A DNA stretch of 64,000 nucleotides from DATKFM01 sp046154965 (GTDB lineage: Bacteria > Pseudomonadota > Alphaproteobacteria > Dongiales > Dongiaceae), in assembly GCA_046154965.1 (NCBI GenBank), contig JBJXDY010000096.1, positions 1-64,000 on the forward strand, written 5' to 3'. The notes beneath the pieces are model-generated. The model saw nothing but the letters and a program-made list of their open reading frames with translations. It was not told the origin of the DNA and did not search any database. Positions 26,110 to 33,372 of the stretch are shown one piece after another; the stretch's first letter is position 1, and each line of letters starts with the position of its first letter. The position numbers and the translations under genes were made by a program.

Positions 26110-26688
26110 ATGTCCGTATCGCCCGAGGCTCTCGAAGCCGCCCATCTGATCGACCGACTCGAGCGGCTCGCCCGGTCCGGCGAGCAGGCGGGCAACCTCA
26201 ACCCGGCGCAGTGGGAGGCGCTGCGCTACCTCGCGCGCGCCAACCGCTTTTCCCGGACGCCGGCGGCGCTGGCCGACTATCTGGCGTCAACCCGGGGCAC
26301 GGTCTCGCGCACGCTCGCCTCCGTCGAAGCGAAGGGCTATGTGGTCCGCGGCCCGAACGCCCGCGACGGCCGCTCGGTGGCGTTCGCGCTCAGCGCTGCG
26401 GGCGAGCGCGCTTTGCGGCGCGATCCGCTACTTGCGCTGGCCGGGGATATCGAGCGTGCCGCGGGCAGCGAGGCAGCCGCGGTCCGCGACGCGCTGCGGC
26501 GGATGCTGCATGTGGCCATCTCCCGCAATCAAGGGCGCGCCTTCGGTGCCTGTCGCACCTGCCGGCACTTCCGCGCCAGCGTCCGGCCTTCGACGCGCAC
26601 GCCCCATCACTGCGCGCTTCTCGACGAACCGTTGTCCGAAAGCGACAGCCAAGCCATTTGCGCCGAGCAGGAGGCGGCCGCAGCCTGA
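26110..26688 (+). CDS. MarR-family transcriptional regulator with C-terminal four-cysteine motif
   Basis: From ATG 26110 the product has 192 residues. Residues 12-140 form a MarR winged helix: LNPAQWEALRYLARA, ALADYLASTRGTVSRTL (recognition helix) and the wing GPNARDGRSVAFALS. After residue 145 there is an unusual tail with CRTCRHF (C148, C151), HHC (C168) and C184, four cysteines spaced as in a metal or Fe-S site. It is divergent from the protoglobin/redoxin pair. By context it is a repressor sensing NO, oxygen or redox through this cluster; that is inference. Confidence 0.8.
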   Translation: MSVSPEALEAAHLIDRLERLARSGEQAGNLNPAQWEALRYLARANRFSRTPAALADYLASTRGTVSRTLASVEAKGYVVRGPNARDGRSVAFALSAAGERALRRDPLLALAGDIERAAGSEAAAVRDALRRMLHVAISRNQGRAFGACRTCRHFRASVRPSTRTPHHCALLDEPLSESDSQAICAEQEAAAA

Positions 26689-26989
26689 AGGAATCGCGCC
26701 GTTCGGCGCGATCACCTACCGGAGTCCCGGGGCGGCAATACGCAATTGAATGCATGATTGACCGCTCCGCGGCGTCGGCCGAGCTCCGGCTGCGGTGCCG
26801 CCCATTGGTGGTGCGCCGGCGGCGAACGCTCTGCCTGAAAGCGCCGGAACGGGCGGCGCCCGCCCACGGCCTTGGGCGTTTCCCCGATGACGAGGCCAGC
26901 GGCGGATAATGCCCGGCCCGCTTAGGCAGATGGAGAGGGTTCGATCCCGGTTCCTCCCCCTCCGCCATTTCTTCTTCGCGGCGCCGCTC
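26689..26989. other. intergenic region with tRNA-Ser-like fragment
   Basis: No gene is supported here. The end of the stretch reads GAGGGTTCGATCCCGG and then the serine-tRNA-like acceptor end at 26956-26972. The T-loop GGTTCGATC is recognisable, but spacing and stem pairing are wrong for a functional tRNA. It looks like a mutated tRNA 3' fragment, possibly an attachment site. Confidence 0.4.
26956..26972. repeat. tRNA-Ser 3'-end-like direct repeat, right copy
   Basis: CCCCCTCCGCCATTTCT repeats 24312-24328 exactly and directly. Here it follows a T-loop-like GGTTCGATCC. The two copies enclose the protoglobin/redoxin/MarR genes. Confidence 0.4.
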
Positions 26990-27274
26990 TCAAAAGCCCA
27001 GGATGCCGTCGATCCGCTGCTGCTCGGCGCGGGTATTCAGCAGCAGGCGCCGGTTGTAGGCATTGAGCTCGCCGCGGCTGTTGGCGGACTGCAGCCGGTT
27101 GAGCTGGCTCCGCACCTGGGAGCGGTAGATCAGCGCCTTCTGCTGCTCCAGCGGCGAGAGCTGCGCCGGCGGCGGTTGATAGAGATAGGGTTTCAGCAGG
27201 TTCGGCTCTTCCGCGAGCGCGGCTTGCGCGCCGGCGAGAAGGACTACGGCCATGACAGTCGTTGAAAGACGCAT
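26990..27274 (-). CDS. small secreted protein of unknown function
   Basis: The 94-residue product starts with a clear Sec signal peptide (MRLSTTVMAVVLLAGAQAALA-EE). The mature 72 residues are rich in Gln, Arg and Leu (PLEQQKALIYRSQVRSQLNRL), probably one or two amphipathic helices in the periplasm. No known domain is recognised. It lies divergent to the selenoprotein gene at 27370, about 95 bp away. Confidence 0.6.
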   Translation of the reverse strand: MRLSTTVMAVVLLAGAQAALAEEPNLLKPYLYQPPPAQLSPLEQQKALIYRSQVRSQLNRLQSANSRGELNAYNRRLLLNTRAEQQRIDGILGF

Positions 27275-27369
27275 CCTTGCCTCCCATATGCTCGCAACCG
27301 GCTATGGCGGCGAAAATTGCCGGCGCCGCCGCGCCGTGCTATTGACATCCGACATATAAGCGCGCAGCC

Positions 27370-27588
27370 ATGAAATTCCGCATCGAATATTGCACTGTCT
27401 GAAACTATGAACCCAAAGCTCTCCGGGCGAGAGCCAGGCTCATGGAAGGCTCGGCCGCCGAGGTCGCGCTGATCGAATCCTCCGGCGGCGCCTTTGAGGT
27501 GTTCCGGGACGGCAAGCTGCTGTTCTCGAAGAAGCAGCTGAAGCGCTTCCCCACCGACGAGGAAATCGACGGCTTCCTGACGGCGTGA
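27370..27588 (+). CDS. SelW-like (Rdx family) selenoprotein with in-frame UGA
   Basis: Read with UGA as selenocysteine, ATG 27370 opens a 72-codon frame ending at TGA 27586. Residues 1-12 read MKFRIEYCTVUN, that is the CXXU redox motif (C8, U11) at the N-terminus as in SelW/SelT/SelH-type thioredoxin-fold proteins. The C-terminal half fits the family strongly: GGAFEVFRDGKLLFSKKQ then LKRFPTDEEIDGFL. A 6-bp hairpin with a G-containing loop follows the UGA at SECIS distance. Conventional calling would start at the internal ATG 27442 and miss the active site. The alternative, a simple nonsense mutation, is unlikely because the codon falls exactly at the redox position. Function is probably thiol redox exchange. 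Confidence 0.85.
27418..27434 (+). promoter_or_regulatory. bacterial SECIS-like hairpin downstream of UGA
   Basis: GCTCTC (27418-27423) pairs perfectly with GAGAGC (27429-27434) around the loop CGGGC. The loop starts 21 nt after the UGA codon (27400-27402) and has G at its second position. Both fit the bacterial SECIS consensus (short stem, small loop with an early G, 16-37 nt from UGA) that SelB reads to insert selenocysteine. Confidence 0.75.
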
Positions 27589-27597
27589 CGGCGGCCG

Positions 27598-27963
27598 CTA
27601 CGCGGCGTCGGACTTGCGCTCGCGCTGCGCCGCGTCGTCGCGGTCCAGGCTTCGGATATAGAGATCGCTCGGCTGCAGGTCGCCGCATGACGGGCATTTG
27701 AACTGCTCGATGTTCCATTTGGCGTCGCGGCCGATGCTGACCATAACCTCGGCCGGGCGGTGCCGCTTGCACAGCTTGTGGCCGATGGAATTGGCCAGCT
27801 GCACTTCGGCCAGCAGGCTCTGCTCCCGCGCGCGCTCCAGCGCCGCCCGCGCCTCATCCCGGGCGGAGCCTTCGGGCAGCTTCTCGACCGCGGCCTGACC
27901 CAGGCGCAGGAATGTCTGCACCGCCTCGCCCCATTCCTTCACGCTGTTCATGCTCAGTCCCAT
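27598..27963 (-). CDS. hypothetical protein with zinc-ribbon-like CxxC
   Basis: The 121-residue product has a helical N-terminal half (EARAALERAREQSLLAEVQL, coiled-coil-like) and a C-terminal segment with HKLCKRHRP and KCPSCGDLQP. The three cysteines with nearby histidines suggest a small zinc-binding fold. The start is 27963 or, more conservatively, the Met at 27951. It converges with the selenoprotein gene, ending nine bases from its stop. I do not recognise a family. Confidence 0.55.
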   Translation of the reverse strand: MGLSMNSVKEWGEAVQTFLRLGQAAVEKLPEGSARDEARAALERAREQSLLAEVQLANSIGHKLCKRHRPAEVMVSIGRDAKWNIEQFKCPSCGDLQPSDLYIRSLDRDDAAQRERKSDAA

Positions 27964-28122
27964 GGCTACACCATCCCGCTATCGTCCCCGGGGATTATGG
28001 CTTCCTTCAATCTGCATTGCCAGGGTTCGCCGCCGCCCGTCAAGCATCCCCGGCGAACCCACGAAATTGTCACCGGCTGGGCTGAAGAATCGCCGATAAA
28101 GGCTTGTAACGCCCCGCCAATG

Positions 28123-29202
28123 CTATGCAGCGGCGGCGCCCTGCTGGAACAGCTTGCCGGTCGTCGTCGCGAGGAACCGCGCCAGCGGGATCGTCTCCTG
28201 CTTCAGGAACCCCTTGGGCGGCAGCGCGCCATTGCGCACCATCTCGATGACGGATACCGCCGAGGCCGACGTCGTCCAGGCGATGGCGGTGCGCCGCGCG
28301 CCGGCGGCCATGACCGGTTCATAGGCGCGGACGAACTCCCGGCGCTTCAGCACGCCGTCCAAATGTCCCTCGGCGGACACATGGATGTAGACGATATCGT
28401 CATCAACAGGCGGCTTGGCATAGGTCAGGATCTCGCCGGCGAGTTGCCGCCGCTCCCGCATCAGCAATTCGTGGAAGAAGAAGTTCATCAGCTTTACATG
28501 GCCGGGATAGCGGATGGTCTTGTAGTCGATGTTGTCGATCTTGCCGTGATAGGTCTCGCACATGGTGCCAAGGCCGCCCGAGGTGGTGAAGGCCTCGAGC
28601 TTCACGCCGCCGATGTAGATCGTCTCCACCCATTCCATCGGCGAGACCAGTTTGCGCTGGCCTTCCTCGATGACCTCGCAGTCGTTGAGATATTCGTTCA
28701 CCACGCCTTCGGGCGACCAGTTGAAGGCATAGCCCATGAGCCCGGTGGGATTGCGGGGCAGGGCGCCGACACAAAGCCGCAGCTTGCGGCACTTGTCGAA
28801 CTGCGCGGCGAGATCGGCCGCGACAATGCCGACGAAGCCCGGCGCCAGCCCGCATTGCGGCGCCATGATGCCCTTGGCCGTGGCGCTCAGGGCGATGATG
28901 GACTTGGTGGTCGGCACATCCTCGGTCAGATCGAAGTAGTGGATGCCCGTTCCGTGCGCCGCCTTCGCCACCTCTTTGTTGAGGTGATAGGGCAGGCAGG
29001 ACAACACCGCATCGAAACGGCCGAGCGCCTTGCGAAGTTCGGCCGGCTCGGCGAGGTCCGGCGCTTCCACGGGGAAAGGCAGCTTCTCCTTCGACGTCCG
29101 GGAATCGAATCCGGTGACCTCGAATTCCGCCTCCCGCAGCAGCGTCGCCGCCAGCGCGCCGACCTTGCCCAGCCCCAGAACCGCGATTTTCTTGAACGAC
29201 AT
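28123..29202 (-). CDS. saccharopine dehydrogenase-like NAD(P)-dependent oxidoreductase
   Basis: The 359-residue protein begins with a Rossmann motif, KIAVLGLGKVGALAATLL, then VTGFDSR (cofactor ribose acid) and DAVLSCLPYHLN. The following domain contains PQCGLAPGFVGI and TSGGLGTMCETY, both typical of saccharopine dehydrogenase/lysine 6-dehydrogenase relatives. It probably oxidizes an amino acid or secondary amine. It is a single gene with 80 bp or more on both sides, so context gives no substrate. Confidence 0.8.
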   Translation of the reverse strand: MSFKKIAVLGLGKVGALAATLLREAEFEVTGFDSRTSKEKLPFPVEAPDLAEPAELRKALGRFDAVLSCLPYHLNKEVAKAAHGTGIHYFDLTEDVPTTKSIIALSATAKGIMAPQCGLAPGFVGIVAADLAAQFDKCRKLRLCVGALPRNPTGLMGYAFNWSPEGVVNEYLNDCEVIEEGQRKLVSPMEWVETIYIGGVKLEAFTTSGGLGTMCETYHGKIDNIDYKTIRYPGHVKLMNFFFHELLMRERRQLAGEILTYAKPPVDDDIVYIHVSAEGHLDGVLKRREFVRAYEPVMAAGARRTAIAWTTSASAVSVIEMVRNGALPPKGFLKQETIPLARFLATTTGKLFQQGAAAA

Positions 29203-29282
29203 CAGAGGCTCTTAACGCGAGTCCCGGCTTGCGGCAAGTTGCGCCAGTGCCGCGGCGCAACATTCAGCGAGCTTTCGTCGCC

Positions 29283-30062
29283 CTACCCGGAGAACCTGGA
29301 CGGCGCGCGCAGGATCGCCAGCCGCAGCAGCAGGAAAAGCAGGAGCGCATTCTGCAGATGCCAGAGAAAATGGGTGCCTAGCGGAAATACTGGGCAAAGC
29401 GGCATGTCGACGGTCCGCGCCGCGACCGAAAGCAGGAAGACAGCGACTGCGCCAGCCATTGCCGGCCCGGCCGCCGATCCCCTTCGGTGCAGACCCCAGG
29501 CAATGCCCGCGAGTACCAAGACAGTCGGCAGATACATCGCGCCGCCCCAGAGGAGCGTTCCGGGCACGGCAGTCTCAAGATAGAATGTGACGGCAAAGTA
29601 AGCCGCCAGCGCCGCTAGTTTGAGCCACCCGGGCCAGCGGAAGTAACCGGTGAGTATCAACCAGAGATACAGCAGCATGAAGACGAGGATCGGAATGACA
29701 TCGCCCCATTCCGCCCAGCGCGTGCCCACGGTGTGGAACAGAAAGCTGCCGGCGCCGACGATGGCCATCACGATGATGAGGGCTTGGATCAGGCGCCGGT
29801 GCGCGAGGCCGCTATGCCGCGCCGCCAGCCGCCAGACGAACCACGCGCCCAGCGGAAACGCGGCATTGGTCAAGGCATTGACCGGCTCCGACCACAGCGA
29901 GGGGTCGATGCGCTCGCAATAGTGATCGACGGCGCGGCATAGATCCGGCGACAGTGCGGCGACAAACTCGGGACAAGCCAGCGTCACGCCAAAGCCTCCG
30001 TTCCCGCGGCCCGGCCGCGAATCAATCCGGGACGCTAAAGGCCGTAAGTCTATCATGGTCAC
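29283..30062 (-). CDS. ceramidase-family (CREST) integral membrane hydrolase
   Basis: The 259-residue membrane protein has about seven hydrophobic segments and the CREST motif set: YCERIDPSLWSEPVNALTN before TM1, SFLFHTVGTRWAEWGDVIPI (Ser/His/Asp) and THFLWHLQNALLLF (HxxxH). The His, Asp and Ser residues coordinate a catalytic zinc in alkaline ceramidases and adiponectin-receptor relatives. Bacterial homologues may cleave ceramide-like or ornithine lipids. The start is GTG 30062 or ATG 30056. It is not overlapping the cox genes and its relation to them is unclear. Confidence 0.75.
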   Translation of the reverse strand: MTMIDLRPLASRIDSRPGRGNGGFGVTLACPEFVAALSPDLCRAVDHYCERIDPSLWSEPVNALTNAAFPLGAWFVWRLAARHSGLAHRRLIQALIIVMAIVGAGSFLFHTVGTRWAEWGDVIPILVFMLLYLWLILTGYFRWPGWLKLAALAAYFAVTFYLETAVPGTLLWGGAMYLPTVLVLAGIAWGLHRRGSAAGPAMAGAVAVFLLSVAARTVDMPLCPVFPLGTHFLWHLQNALLLFLLLRLAILRAPSRFSG

Positions 30063-30117
30063 GCAGAAACGGTGCCAAAGGTTACCGTCGCCGCTTGGCG
30101 GCTCCTATGGAGTGGCG

Positions 30118-30942
30118 CTACCCCGCCCCGCGCTCGTGATGGGACCGCCGCACCGCGACGATCTCCGCCAGCACGGACAGCGCGATCTCCTCCGGGGTAA
30201 TGGCGCCGAGGTCGAGGCCGGCGGGGGCCTTGAGCTTGGCGAGCTTGCCTGCATCCGCGCCGCCGGCCGCCAGAATCTCCTTCAGCTTCGCCGCCTTCCT
30301 ACGGCTGCCGACGAAGGCGACGAAATCGGCGTCGACCGCGAGTGCGGCGCGCAAGGCGGCTTCGTCGCCGCGGCCTTGCGTCGACACGACGATAAAGCGT
30401 GCTCCCGGTTCGCCGGCCGGCAGCGCGTAGTCCTCGATGCGCTGGTCAACTTCGGCAAACGCGCTCTGCTCCGCCTTCGGTGCGCAGGCGGTGACGGCGA
30501 AGCCGATACGGCGCGCCAGGTCGGCGATCGCAACGGCAACAGGACTCGAGCCGCAGATGACGAGTTGCGGCTGCGGCAGCACCGGCTCGACGAACACATC
30601 CATGGTGCCCTGGCTCGGGCACATGTTCTTGGCAAAACGCACGCCGCTGCGCATCTCGCCCGGCTGTACGCCCTGATCCTGCAGCGCATCGGGCGGCTGT
30701 ATGGAGATCAGACGCGGCTGCCCGTCGGCGATCGCCTCGCGCGCGGCTTTCAGTACGGCCGCACGGGCGCAGCCGCCGCCGATCCATCCTTCTGACACCG
30801 TACCGTCGGGCATGATAACTGCCTTGGCGCCAGCCTTGGCCGCGGTCACCGCGACGGTGCGCACGACCGTGGCCAGCGCAAAGGGCTCGCGCTTCGCCTT
30901 CATCTCCGACACCAGTTCGAGAACATCCGTCGCCCGGTTCAT
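30118..30942 (-). CDS. coxF: XdhC/CoxF family molybdenum-cofactor maturation protein
   Basis: This 274-residue protein shows the XdhC/CoxI pattern. Near the N-terminus are PFALATVVRTVAVTAAKAGAKAV and WIGGGCARAAVLKAA (the conserved GGC); a Rossmann-like C-terminal half has VICGSSPVAVAIADLARR and AITPEEIALSVLAEIVA. It helps mature or insert the Cu/Mo cofactor of CO dehydrogenase. It starts five bases after the VWA gene stop, and the order D-E-F matches the cox cluster of Oligotropha carboxidovorans. Confidence 0.85.
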   Translation of the reverse strand: MNRATDVLELVSEMKAKREPFALATVVRTVAVTAAKAGAKAVIMPDGTVSEGWIGGGCARAAVLKAAREAIADGQPRLISIQPPDALQDQGVQPGEMRSGVRFAKNMCPSQGTMDVFVEPVLPQPQLVICGSSPVAVAIADLARRIGFAVTACAPKAEQSAFAEVDQRIEDYALPAGEPGARFIVVSTQGRGDEAALRAALAVDADFVAFVGSRRKAAKLKEILAAGGADAGKLAKLKAPAGLDLGAITPEEIALSVLAEIVAVRRSHHERGAG

Positions 30943-30947
30943 GGCTG

Positions 30948-32147
30948 TCAGATCCTCGCGAGATAGGGCTCGATAGCGGCGAGGCTCTCGAGATTGTGGG
31001 CCGGCGCGAACAGGTCGATATAGGGGAGGGCCGCCCGCATGCCCCGCGCCTCCGGCGCATAATCCTTCCAGCCGATCAGCGGATTGAGCCAGACGATGCG
31101 GCGGCAGCGGCGGCGCAGCCGCTGCATCTCCGCCGCCAGCTTCTGGGGATCGCCGGTGTCATAGCCGTCGGAGACGATGATCACGGCGGTGCGGGAATTG
31201 ATCACCCGCTGCGCATGCCAGCGGTTGAAGTCGGCCAGGCTCTCGCCGATGCGGGTGCCGCCGCCGATGCCCTGTGCCATCAGCGAGAGGCGATCGACGG
31301 CGCGCGCCACGTCGCGATCGCGCAGCGATGCCGACACGTGCACCAGCCGGGTGTGGAACAGAAAGGCTTCGCATTCCCTGAACGCGTCGATCACGCCATG
31401 GAGGAAGCGTACGAAGAAGGCGGTGTAGAGGCTCATCGATCCCGAAGCATCCAGCAGTACCACCAGCCGCAGCGGCTTCTTCTTGCGCTGCCGCCACGCC
31501 AGATCGATCGGCGCGCCGCCATGGGAGACGCTGCGATGGATGGTGCGGCGGAGATCCAGCCGCCGCCCGCGCCGCCGCGCCCGCGCGCGCCGCACCAGCC
31601 GTGCGCGCATGGCATGGGCGAGGCGCTCGGCCAGTTCGTGTGTACGCGCGATTTCCCGGGGATCGGCGATATCGCGCAGGTCCCTCCTCGACAATGCTTC
31701 GGCACTCGAAGCGCGCGCCGGCCTTTCGCGGCTGTCGGCGGCGTTGTCGCCGGTCTCGTCCGACCGACGCTCGGCTGACTGCGGCTTTCCGGCCATGCTC
31801 TCGGCCAGGGCTGATATCGTCGGCATGCGCGCCGCGGCCTGCGAGCTTGCCGTCATGGGGGCGGCGGGCCGCATCCGCTTCATGCCGCGTCCCAACCAGT
31901 AGGCATCGAAGATCTCGTCGAACTTCTCCCAATCGCCGTGGGTGGCGCAGAACAGGGCCTTCAGGGCCTGCCGCAGCAATTCCGCCCGCGCCGCCATTGG
32001 CGAGGCCAGTAGCTTCAGCGCATCCCGCGTTTCCGATAGTCCGACCGCAAAACCGTTGTCCCGCAGCGTGCGCACGAATCCGGCTAGCCGCTGCCGGAGG
32101 GCATCGCCGATCTGCGCCGAGGTCTCCTGTTGTGTATCGGACTGCAT
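30948..32147 (-). CDS. coxE: VWA domain protein CoxE
   Basis: The 399-residue protein has a helical N-terminal region and, from about residue 220, a von Willebrand A domain with the MIDAS motif VVLLDASGSMS and later GTRIG and IVSDGYDTGD. CoxE works with the AAA+ ATPase CoxD as a chelatase-like pair that assembles the bimetallic [CuSMoO2] site of CO dehydrogenase. It lies 11 bp after coxD and five before coxF. Several Arg-rich stretches (about 180-205) may bind the partner or RNA. Confidence 0.85.
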   Translation of the reverse strand: MQSDTQQETSAQIGDALRQRLAGFVRTLRDNGFAVGLSETRDALKLLASPMAARAELLRQALKALFCATHGDWEKFDEIFDAYWLGRGMKRMRPAAPMTASSQAAARMPTISALAESMAGKPQSAERRSDETGDNAADSRERPARASSAEALSRRDLRDIADPREIARTHELAERLAHAMRARLVRRARARRRGRRLDLRRTIHRSVSHGGAPIDLAWRQRKKKPLRLVVLLDASGSMSLYTAFFVRFLHGVIDAFRECEAFLFHTRLVHVSASLRDRDVARAVDRLSLMAQGIGGGTRIGESLADFNRWHAQRVINSRTAVIIVSDGYDTGDPQKLAAEMQRLRRRCRRIVWLNPLIGWKDYAPEARGMRAALPYIDLFAPAHNLESLAAIEPYLARI

Positions 32148-32158
32148 TAGCCGCTCCG

Positions 32159-33073
32159 CTACGCCACCTTGCCTAGCAGGCGCTCGGTCACTTCACGGGT
32201 CACGCGCGAGCAATCCTCATGGGTCTTCAGAAGGCAGATCAGCGTCTCATGCACCGTCTCCGGCTCCTGCCTGAGGTCGTGTACGGCAAGCCCGGCAAGG
32301 GTTGCCGCCCAATCCAGAGTCTCCGCCACGCCCGGCACCTTGCGCAGATCCTCCTTGCGCACCGCCGCAACCACGCGTGCCACCTGTTGCGCCAGGGCGT
32401 TGTCGATATCAGGCAAATGCGACTTGATGATCCGCGCTTCACGCTCCACGTCGGGAAAGTCCACATAATGATAGAGGCACCGGCGGCGCAGCGCGTCGGA
32501 GAGCTCCCGCGTGCCGTTCGACGTCAGCACCACCCGCGGGATCGACTTCGCGGTGATCGTGCCGAGCTCGGGAATGCTGATCTGGAAGTCCGACAGCAGC
32601 TCCAGCAAAAAAGCCTCGAACTCTTCATCGGCCCGGTCCACTTCGTCCACCAGCAGCACCGGCGGCTTCTCGCGCCGGATCGCCGCCAGCAGCGGCCGTT
32701 CCAGCAGGTACTTCTCCGAGAAGATGTGATCCTCGATGCGGTCGGCGCTTTCGCCCGCGGTCTCATGGGCCTTTATCGCCAGAAGCTGCCGCTGATAGTT
32801 CCACTCATAGAGTGCGGCGTTCTGATCCAGCCCTTCATAGCATTGCAGGCGGATCAGCTCGGTCTTATGCACCGCGGCCAGCGCCTTAGCCACCTCCGTC
32901 TTACCGACGCCCGCCTCGCCCTCCAACAGCAGCGGCCGCTGCAGATGATCCATCATCCACAACGCGGTCGCCAGATCGCGGTCGGCGACATAGCCGACAG
33001 CGGCGAGGCGGTCGGCGATGCGGTCGCGGTCCGGGATCATGGGTGAATCATGCGATGAGCTACGATTGGACAT
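32159..33073 (-). CDS. coxD: MoxR-like AAA+ ATPase CoxD
   Basis: The product (304 residues, or 294 from the Met at 33043) is a MoxR-type AAA+ ATPase: LLLEGEAGVGKTEVAKAL (Walker A), VLLVDEVDRADEEF (Walker B) and LTSNGTRELSDALRRRC (sensor/arginine finger region). CoxD introduces sulfur and copper into the active site of form I CO dehydrogenase. It is separated from coxL by about 300 bp holding an inverted-repeat element, so D-E-F may have their own promoter or depend on read-through. Confidence 0.85.
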   Translation of the reverse strand: MSNRSSSHDSPMIPDRDRIADRLAAVGYVADRDLATALWMMDHLQRPLLLEGEAGVGKTEVAKALAAVHKTELIRLQCYEGLDQNAALYEWNYQRQLLAIKAHETAGESADRIEDHIFSEKYLLERPLLAAIRREKPPVLLVDEVDRADEEFEAFLLELLSDFQISIPELGTITAKSIPRVVLTSNGTRELSDALRRRCLYHYVDFPDVEREARIIKSHLPDIDNALAQQVARVVAAVRKEDLRKVPGVAETLDWAATLAGLAVHDLRQEPETVHETLICLLKTHEDCSRVTREVTERLLGKVA

Positions 33074-33132
33074 GACCGTAGTGGCAGTACCGCAGCGATC
33101 ATTGTAATCACACCTCGAATCGAGAAGAAAGA

Positions 33133-33276
33133 ATGTCCCCTCGCCCCGCGGAGCGCGGAGAGGGTTAGGGTGAGGGGTCTTGCCACGGGCGCCAATGTCT
33201 CACGAGTCTTCCGACTGAATCCCGTGTTTTGTCGCCACCCCCCTCCCTCCCCCCACCTCGTGGGGGCGAGGGGACA
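33133..33276. repeat. 144-bp intergenic element with 14-bp inverted ends
   Basis: TGTCCCCTCGCCCC (33133-33146) and GGGGCGAGGGGACA (33263-33276) are exact inverted copies. The interior contains GGTGAGGGGTC-type strings also found in the 38.7-kb gap, so this is one of a family of REP-like repeats. It lies between coxL and coxD and could form a long stem in the cox transcript. Confidence 0.5.
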
Positions 33277-33372
33277 ATTGTGGACAAAGGCGCGAGCTCG
33301 ACCAAGTGAGGCGTCATCAGGATCATCTCTCCGCAGCAGCAGCACATGATCCACCCGTGCTAAGCGCAACCT

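Noticed and set aside
25380..26909. 509-codon plus-strand frame across the MarR gene
   Set aside because: It crosses antisense protoglobin and out-of-frame MarR sequence; no continuous protein family.
26935..26967. tRNA-Ser gene
   Set aside because: Only a T-loop-like segment and the acceptor end are present, with wrong spacing and no anticodon arm.
27760..29583. 607-codon plus-strand frame
   Set aside because: Runs antisense through three unrelated minus-strand genes, so it is an artefact of composition.
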